Source of the DNA: an uncultured Clostridia bacterium
GTDB taxonomy: Bacteria > Bacillota > Clostridia > Oscillospirales > Acutalibacteraceae
NCBI GenBank assembly: GCA_947624755.1
Contig: CANQLQ010000038.1
Coordinates: 1 to 10,902, forward strand
Direction: 5' to 3'
Length of the DNA: 10,902 nucleotides
Shown: positions 6,341 to 10,902 of the stretch, piece after piece
Layout: the number at the start of each line of letters is the position of its first letter
How positions within the stretch are numbered: the stretch's first letter is position 1
The notes under the pieces: model-generated
What the model was told of the DNA's origin: nothing
Databases searched by the model: none
Seen by the model: only the letters and a program-made list of their open reading frames with translations
Program-made: the position numbers and the translations under genes

Positions 6341-6410
6341 ATAACTACCTGGGCATTAGATTTATGCAGAGCTTACTCAAATTTTAATTTGCGGCCATTC
6401 CAAAGTCAAG

Positions 6411-8204
6411 TTAAATTTTTATCTGACAGGGAAGGCTGATAGCGGATTCTGTTTCAATTGCGCCCTCTTCAAAGGCAACATAGTAATCCGATGAACTTTC
6501 ATAATAAAGCTCGTTGTCTATCGGCATATTGATAACAAGTCCGGACTCCGGGTTAGCTTCATCATAAATAAATTCAAAATCAACTCTTTCTTTTATAAGG
6601 ATATGTCCGTTTGAAACCTGACAAATATATGCGTCACCCTCTTTTTGCGGGTCTGCTCCAAGGTCAGAAATTTTAAGTGAAACATTTACTATTAGGTCGT
6701 CTGAAATTTTCTTGCTGATGCTTATTTTTGAAATATCGGTATATACCTTTCCGCTGCTTGAAACATCGCCGTTCTTGTTTGAGGTTTCTCGATAAAGAAC
6801 GGGTATAACAGGTTCAGTCGGCTCCGGAGTCGTAGGTTCTGTTGTTGTCGTTTTTGTTGTAGACTTTGTTGTCGAGGGTCTTGTCGTTGTCTGTCTTGTC
6901 GTTGTCTGTTCAGTTGTAGTTTCGGTTGTGGTTTCGGTCGTAGTCTCTGTCGTAGTCTCTGTTGTGGTCTCTGTCGTGGTTTCGGTCGTGGTTTCGACCG
7001 CAAAAACTTGAGTTGTCGTTTCTGCTGCGGTTTCTGTTTCTGTTTGCGTGGTGGTTTCTTCTTCTTTCGGATTCATCGCCCTAAAGACTATTGCAAAAAT
7101 AACCGCAAGCACAACCACAAGCACAGCTATTAAAATATACATCTTTTTGCTGTTTGCCTTTTCTTCGGCAATAACGCCTTCGCCGGCTGTCTCGTTTTCG
7201 TTTTCTTCAAAGCCGGAGTCTGCCGCTTGATTCGGGTCATAACTGAATGAACTTATGTCACCTATAACTTCGGTTCTTTCCGAGCTGTCAAGAGTTATGT
7301 ATCTTCTAAGCTCGTCTCCAAGCTGAACCGGTGAAGCAATTCTTTCTTCGGCTTTGAAAACACAAGCTTTGTAAATTATGTCTGCAAGATCAATATCCGC
7401 ACCGTCAGGTCTCGGCAAAATGTCACCGCTCATTCTTCTTTCAAAAGCAATGTTTCTGTCTGCCATTGAAATTGAGGCAGGGAATTTTGGAAGAAACGGC
7501 ATACGGTTATGATTTGCAAATTTATACATAACCATACCGAGCGAATAGATATCCGAACAAAAATCAGCGCCCGTAACCGAAAGGACTTCCGGCGCAAGGT
7601 AGGTTGAAACGTCGTTGGAAGAATCATCTGTGCATCCGATATCGCCAATGCCCGAATCACCAAGCTTGTAAACACCCATTGTGTCAACAAAAATATTTTC
7701 GGGTTTTATTTCACGGTGCATAATTCCGAGACTTCTAAAACCTTCAAGAGCTAAGCAAATATCCGAACCCATTTTGGCGATTTCTTTTGAAGAGATGTTT
7801 TCGGCGGAAATATAATCGCCGAGCGGAGTAAGAAGTTCCATAAGAACAACAAGCTCAAGGCAGTTTGATTCTTTCACAATGAAATAATCTTCAAAATGCA
7901 CAATATTATTGTTACTGCCAAGCTGAATCATTTTCTCCGTTTGTGCAATAATACGGCTTTCAAGTGAAGAAAGATATTCTTCGGCCGACTCAAAATTTCC
8001 CGAAAGCATAGCTTCGTTCATATCCCGCTCACTTCGCGGAATACGCATTGTTTTAAGTCCGTAGCTTTGGGAAAAACCGTTAACCGTCCTTGTCACACGG
8101 TAAAGCACCGAGCTTCTTCCCTGAGCGACCTTTCCGTCAATATACCATGAGCCAAAAAGAGGTTCCATGTTCTGAAGTTTTTCAATTGTCATAAAAATCG
8201 CCAT
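6411..8204 (-). CDS. Membrane Ser/Thr protein-kinase-like receptor with Thr-rich stalk
   Basis: A Hanks-type kinase fold in the cytoplasm (about residues 15-300), a linker, one membrane helix (355-374, MYILIAVLVVVLAVIFAIVF), a Thr-rich stalk (384-465) with seven ETTT units (404-431), and an outer domain of about 130 residues with no recognised family; no PASTA repeats. Kinase landmarks: degenerate glycine loop VAQGRSSVLYRV (26-37), Lys51 in YGLK, APE at 204-206, SDIYSLG at 217-223, and ERIAS with R288. Two key motifs deviate: the catalytic loop is HREIKPEN (163-170), with Glu165 for the usual catalytic Asp, and DFG is DSG (183-185), keeping the metal-binding Asp. Activity is therefore uncertain. 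Start: an in-frame TGA is 11 codons upstream; ATG 8204 has a weak AAAGG 12 bases before, and Met5 or Met13 remain possible. It has its own promoter at 8348-8376. Confidence 0.88.
   Translation of the reverse strand: MAIFMTIEKLQNMEPLFGSWYIDGKVAQGRSSVLYRVTRTVNGFSQSYGLKTMRIPRSERDMNEAMLSGNFESAEEYLSSLESRIIAQTEKMIQLGSNNNIVHFEDYFIVKESNCLELVVLMELLTPLGDYISAENISSKEIAKMGSDICLALEGFRSLGIMHREIKPENIFVDTMGVYKLGDSGIGDIGCTDDSSNDVSTYLAPEVLSVTGADFCSDIYSLGMVMYKFANHNRMPFLPKFPASISMADRNIAFERRMSGDILPRPDGADIDLADIIYKACVFKAEERIASPVQLGDELRRYITLDSSERTEVIGDISSFSYDPNQAADSGFEENENETAGEGVIAEEKANSKKMYILIAVLVVVLAVIFAIVFRAMNPKEEETTTQTETETAAETTTQVFAVETTTETTTETTTETTTETTTETTTETTTEQTTTRQTTTRPSTTKSTTKTTTTEPTTPEPTEPVIPVLYRETSNKNGDVSSSGKVYTDISKISISKKISDDLIVNVSLKISDLGADPQKEGDAYICQVSNGHILIKERVDFEFIYDEANPESGLVINMPIDNELYYESSSDYYVAFEEGAIETESAISLPCQIKI
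6912..6995 (-). repeat. 12-bp tandem repeat encoding seven ETTT units
   Basis: Seven consecutive 12-base units in the kinase gene (residues 404-431), imperfect at wobble positions (for example GAAACC versus GAGACT forms). Every unit keeps the reading frame, so slippage would change stalk length without breaking the protein. Confidence 0.85.
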
Positions 8205-8262
8205 ACGATAAGCATACCTTTGAAAGTGCCGACTGATTCATCGCTTGCCCAATCCACAGTCG

Positions 8263-8284
8263 TCAGGTATACATAACGTCCTTT
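8263..8284 (-). other. Three-codon mini-ORF with ribosome binding site in the kinase leader
   Basis: AAAGGA (8284-8279) stands four bases before ATG-TAT-ACC-TGA (8274-8263). The Shine-Dalgarno is better than the one before the kinase start itself. Whether it is translated cannot be told from sequence. Confidence 0.3.
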
Positions 8285-8308
8285 CTTTCGTTTTTACGCC
8301 GAAAAATT

Positions 8309-8341
8309 TATTGATCAATATTTTTAGCGTGTTGTTACGCT
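8309..8341. promoter_or_regulatory. Two inverted repeats at the kinase transcription start
   Basis: AGCGT-GTTGTT-ACGCT (8326-8341) is a 5-bp inverted repeat that begins about where transcription should start, and TATTGATCAATA (8309-8320) is a perfect 12-bp palindrome just downstream. Position and symmetry fit operators or 5' RNA hairpins. No regulator is identified. Confidence 0.4.
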
Positions 8342-8347
8342 TTGGTA

Positions 8348-8376
8348 AATATAATATATCATAATGCTATTGTCAA
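8348..8376 (-). promoter_or_regulatory. Sigma-A promoter of the kinase gene
   Basis: TTGACA (8376-8371), a 17-base spacer and TATATT (8353-8348). Transcription would start near 8341, leaving a leader of about 137 bases. The promoter lies in the 207-bp gap after the radical SAM gene, so the kinase is transcribed at least partly on its own. Confidence 0.82.
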
Positions 8377-8411
8377 AGTCAACAAAACCGTAAGCAGAAA
8401 ACGGCATAAAT

Positions 8412-10109
8412 TTACCCTTCAAGAATTTCATTCAATTTCCACCATGTAAGGTCGTATTCTCCGCTTACACGGTCTTTTTTCAAATAATCGCACATCACAA
8501 CCGACCCGCTTGTGTAAAGAATCGCCGCCGAACGCATTATCCCCTTTTCTAAAGGACAAAGCTTCGACAAAACATATTTTGCGGTTTTCAACCTATTATC
8601 CCTTATCTGTAGGCATTTCGGAATAATTCCCGATGAATTTGTTGCAAGGCGATCCTCAATCATTCGGTCGCGAAGCACCGCTTTGTCAACATTTTCGTAC
8701 TCTTTGAAAAACTCAAAAACCCACTCGGTAAATATATCAAGAGCAGGATTTTTGTTTTTCTTTCTATATGCAAAAAGCGCAAAATCCGAAAAAACATCAA
8801 ACGGTTCTTTTCCCGTACAGTCAAGAATATATCCGACTGTTCTTTTAAACCGTCCGCTGTTGCAAAGACGCTCAAAAGCATCTTCAAAAATATGCAGAAA
8901 ATTTATTTCATCTTTGCTCAGCCACTTTGTTGAAACGACCTCATAAGGCGGTTCGGCGCTGTATTCACATGGAAAATCTTCTTTGTTTCTTTCCATGCAA
9001 GAGCCGTAAAGAATTTTAAGAAAGCCGAGCTGGAGCATATCCGCTTTGAGTGAAAAAGCTTTGTTAAAGCTCTGTTTGAAAGAATCAAGAGTTTCAAACG
9101 GAAGTCCGGATATAAGGTCAATATGGACGTGACAATTTCTAAAGGAAACGAGCTTTTTTGTGTTTTCACAAAGCTTATCAATATCGGTTTTGCGGTTGAT
9201 TTTTGCAAGCGTTTTTTCGTTGAAGCTTTGAATACCGGCCTCAAACTGAACACTGCCGGTCGGCATTTTTGAAATAATATCAAGAAGTTCCCCGTCAAGA
9301 ATATCGGCGGCAATTTCAAAATGAAAGCAAACGCTTTCAGGAATTTTACTTCCGTAATTTTCTTTTATAAAAAGGAGAATATCCGCCGCGCGCCGCTTAT
9401 TGCAATTAAAAGTTCGGTCAATAAATTTTACCGTTTTTGTACCTGTGTTTGAAAGAGAAAGAATTTCTTTTTTCACTCTTTCAAGGTTGAAAAAACGCAC
9501 CTTTTTATCCGTTCCGGAAAGGCAAAACGCACAACTGTACGGACAGCCCCGGCTTGATTCGATATATGCGATTCTTCCTTCAAGAGAAGAAAAATATTCC
9601 TCGCAGTACGGTGAATATTCAGCCTTTGCCGTCTGATACTCGCCGTATATAATTTCGTTTTTATTTCTGTATGAAGCGAGTTTGCCTTTGATTTTTTCTT
9701 TAGAAACAAGAAGGTCAACAATTTTCGGTAAAACTTCCTCACCCTCGCCGGAAAGGACAAAATCAACAAAGTCATTTTCCGAAAGTATCTGCCCCGGATT
9801 GAAGCTTACTTCAGGACCTCCGAAAATAATAACAACTTTGGGAAGGGCTTTTTTGACAAGACCGGCAATCTTTTTTACTTGCCTTATGTTCCAGATATAA
9901 CAGCAAAAGCTCAAAATATCGGGGTCTTTCAAAATAAGTCTTTCTGCTATTTCTTCTTCTTTTTCGTTTATCGTTCCCTCGGCAACTTCGGCGGTTATAT
10001 CGGTTTTGCAGTTTGCTTTTATTCCGGCAAGAAGACACCACGGAGCAAGGGAGGAATGAATATATTTTGAGTTGATACAGCATATAACAAGCCTTTTACT
10101 TTGCAGCAT
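8412..10109 (-). CDS. B12-binding-domain radical SAM protein (DUF4080 type)
   Basis: Layout of 565 residues: a Rossmann-like B12-binding domain (about 5-135; NSKYIHSSLAPW at 13-24, GGPEVSFNP at 97-105), the radical SAM core (about 180-380) with CPYSCAFC, whose cysteines C189, C193 and C196 bind the [4Fe-4S] cluster that cleaves S-adenosylmethionine, and a helical C-terminal part (about 385-565) of the kind found in DUF4080 proteins. The classical DxHxxG cobalamin motif is not visible in the first domain. The opening NSKYIHSSLA is characteristic of this family in Clostridia. Substrate is unknown; database names such as Mg-protoporphyrin cyclase for relatives should not be trusted. Start ATG 10109 is preceded by AGGGGGAA at a usable distance. 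The hypothetical gene ends 55 bp upstream, so the two may be cotranscribed. Confidence 0.9.
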   Translation of the reverse strand: MLQSKRLVICCINSKYIHSSLAPWCLLAGIKANCKTDITAEVAEGTINEKEEEIAERLILKDPDILSFCCYIWNIRQVKKIAGLVKKALPKVVIIFGGPEVSFNPGQILSENDFVDFVLSGEGEEVLPKIVDLLVSKEKIKGKLASYRNKNEIIYGEYQTAKAEYSPYCEEYFSSLEGRIAYIESSRGCPYSCAFCLSGTDKKVRFFNLERVKKEILSLSNTGTKTVKFIDRTFNCNKRRAADILLFIKENYGSKIPESVCFHFEIAADILDGELLDIISKMPTGSVQFEAGIQSFNEKTLAKINRKTDIDKLCENTKKLVSFRNCHVHIDLISGLPFETLDSFKQSFNKAFSLKADMLQLGFLKILYGSCMERNKEDFPCEYSAEPPYEVVSTKWLSKDEINFLHIFEDAFERLCNSGRFKRTVGYILDCTGKEPFDVFSDFALFAYRKKNKNPALDIFTEWVFEFFKEYENVDKAVLRDRMIEDRLATNSSGIIPKCLQIRDNRLKTAKYVLSKLCPLEKGIMRSAAILYTSGSVVMCDYLKKDRVSGEYDLTWWKLNEILEG

Positions 10110-10153
10110 ATATTCCCCCTGTTTTTGAATTTTTGCAAGTGCATATGAATGAA

Positions 10154-10171
10154 GGAACCTCTGATTAAATC
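10154..10171. repeat. Solitary element end overlapping a stop codon
   Basis: GGAACCTCTGATTAAATC is 17 of 18 identical to the right end of element B and belongs to the same family as the ends of element A. No opposing end is found within the gap. The end is oriented with its inner side toward the hypothetical gene, and its TTA (10165-10167) provides that gene's TAA stop. Confidence 0.7.
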
Positions 10172-10893
10172 ACTATTGAATCAAGAACGGCCAACGCTTC
10201 GGGATAGTCAGCCCCGGGTCGCTTTTTGGTGATTCTTTTGATTATTGAAGAAATTCCCTGATGCTCTCCTGCTTCCTTTTCTTCTTCGTCTTTCGATTTT
10301 TTATCTTTTTCGGTTTCAAAAATATCCTTAATTTTTGAAATTAATTCTTCGTCCGAGTCTATTTCAGGTATAGCCTGTCTGATTTTACCTGCAATTTCTT
10401 CAACCTGGGCGATAGCTTTTGCACCGTATTTTTTCTTTGACAGGTAGCTTATAACGGAAGAATAAATTTTTGTATGCTCATCTTTTTCTTGAGAGGTTTC
10501 GTTTTCTTCTTCCTTCGGTTCAAACTGTTCGGTTGTATCCTGATTTTCCTCGTATTCTTTTTCATAAAGCTCTTTGAGTTTGAAAATAAAATCCTCTTCA
10601 CTGTAAATTTCAATCAGCGGCAGTTTTAGCTTATAAGCAAGCTCTTCAAGCTGTAAAACTGCTTTGGGACCGTATTTTTTGAGCATACTGCGAAAAGTTG
10701 AAGGTTCAAAATAATAGATTTTACCCAGCAGATATGAAAAGGCTTTCATCGTATCAAGGTAACCCATTTTTACTCGCTTCTCATTAAGCTCATCATCAAA
10801 ATCAAACGAAGCGCCAAGTTCATCTATATCATACGGTCTTATGTAAACAATTTCACTGTTGTTAATATCAAGGCTGTGGCTAATGCCTTTCAT
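10165..10893 (-). CDS. Hypothetical charged protein with two internal repeats (5' end uncertain)
   Basis: Not recognised. From ATG 10893 it has 242 residues, but the frame is open through the last nine bases of the window and no ribosome binding site is visible there, so the gene may begin further right. Two segments are clearly similar: about 71-113 (KKYGPKAVLQLEELAYKL, then IYSEEDFIFKLKELYEKE) and 153-196 (KKYGAKAIAQVEEIAGKI, then IDSDEELISKIKDIFETE). They are joined by long Glu/Lys-rich linkers (114-140, 195-210) likely to be disordered or helical. A short third stretch, KKRPGADYPEALAVLDSI (223-240), may be a cut-off third repeat. No signal peptide, membrane segment or cysteine pattern. 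The stop codon lies in a solitary repeat end. Soluble, perhaps a scaffold or regulatory protein; this is a guess. Confidence 0.75.
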   Translation of the reverse strand: MKGISHSLDINNSEIVYIRPYDIDELGASFDFDDELNEKRVKMGYLDTMKAFSYLLGKIYYFEPSTFRSMLKKYGPKAVLQLEELAYKLKLPLIEIYSEEDFIFKLKELYEKEYEENQDTTEQFEPKEEENETSQEKDEHTKIYSSVISYLSKKKYGAKAIAQVEEIAGKIRQAIPEIDSDEELISKIKDIFETEKDKKSKDEEEKEAGEHQGISSIIKRITKKRPGADYPEALAVLDSIVI

Positions 10894-10902
10894 TGATGAG
10901 AT

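Larger units (their letters stand above)
6244..6376. repeat. Inverted-repeat element C, mosaic relative of element B
   Basis: The ends share inverted CTGCATAAATCTA (6252-6264 and the reverse complement of 6357-6369). The right end on the minus strand, GTAAGCTCTGCATAAATC, matches the element B left end at 15 of 18 positions. Inside are the hairpin GCACGC-CAT-GCGTGC (6307-6321) and two identical 20-bp copies of a second hairpin module (6277-6296 and 6321-6340). Relative to element B, one module copy is inserted between the end and the GCACGC hairpin, and more sequence with another end-like stretch follows. No target duplication is visible. It lies just beyond the kinase stop. Confidence 0.65.

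Noticed and set aside
6378..6391. Palindrome CAAATTTTAATTTG after the kinase stop as a terminator
   Set aside because: Stem of A-T pairs only at its core, almost no loop and no T-run; not credible as an intrinsic terminator.
8380..8411. Terminator after the radical SAM gene (CCGT with ACGG followed by TTTTG)
   Set aside because: A 4-bp stem with a 9-base loop and only four T is too weak to call.

Overview
The window reads as chromosomal DNA of an anaerobic, low-to-moderate GC Firmicute, most likely a Clostridia member of the Ruminococcus/Oscillospiraceae type. This is inference from gene content: a PyrK-type dihydroorotate dehydrogenase subunit, a PyrR-type pyr attenuator, a DUF4080-type radical SAM protein and a membrane Ser/Thr kinase with a Thr-rich stalk. 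All six substantial genes are on the minus strand, so transcription runs from high to low coordinates.

Region by region in transcription order. 10902-10165: a charged, internally repeated protein of unknown function whose true 5' end may lie outside the window. 10109-8412: a B12-binding/radical SAM protein. 8411-8205: a promoter and structured leader. 8204-6411: a Ser/Thr-kinase-like membrane protein with unusual catalytic motifs. 6410-5941: mosaic repeat DNA and a probable gene remnant. 5940-5673: a strong promoter and a pyrimidine attenuation leader (PyrR-box-like loop, antiterminator, intrinsic terminator). 5672-4425: pyrC. 4424-4162: a 242-bp inverted-repeat element. 4161-970: carB. 969-655: a second, fold-back inverted-repeat element. 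654-1: pyrK, cut by the window edge inside its iron-sulfur motif.

pyrC, carB and pyrK are three parts of de novo UMP synthesis and most likely one operon driven by the 5.9-kb promoter: CarB makes carbamoyl phosphate, PyrC closes dihydroorotate, PyrK passes electrons from PyrD to NAD+. carA, the glutaminase partner of carB, is absent from its common place upstream of carB, where a repeat element sits instead. 

The two observations most worth following are the pyrC leader, for which all three competing RNA structures can be drawn base by base, and a family of small inverted-repeat elements (ends close to GGAACCTCTGATTAAATC) that occupies both pyr intergenic gaps, overlaps the stop codon of the hypothetical gene at 10165, and has a rearranged relative near 6.2-6.4 kb carrying a duplicated 20-bp hairpin module. 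No tRNA, rRNA, CRISPR array or full insertion sequence was seen.
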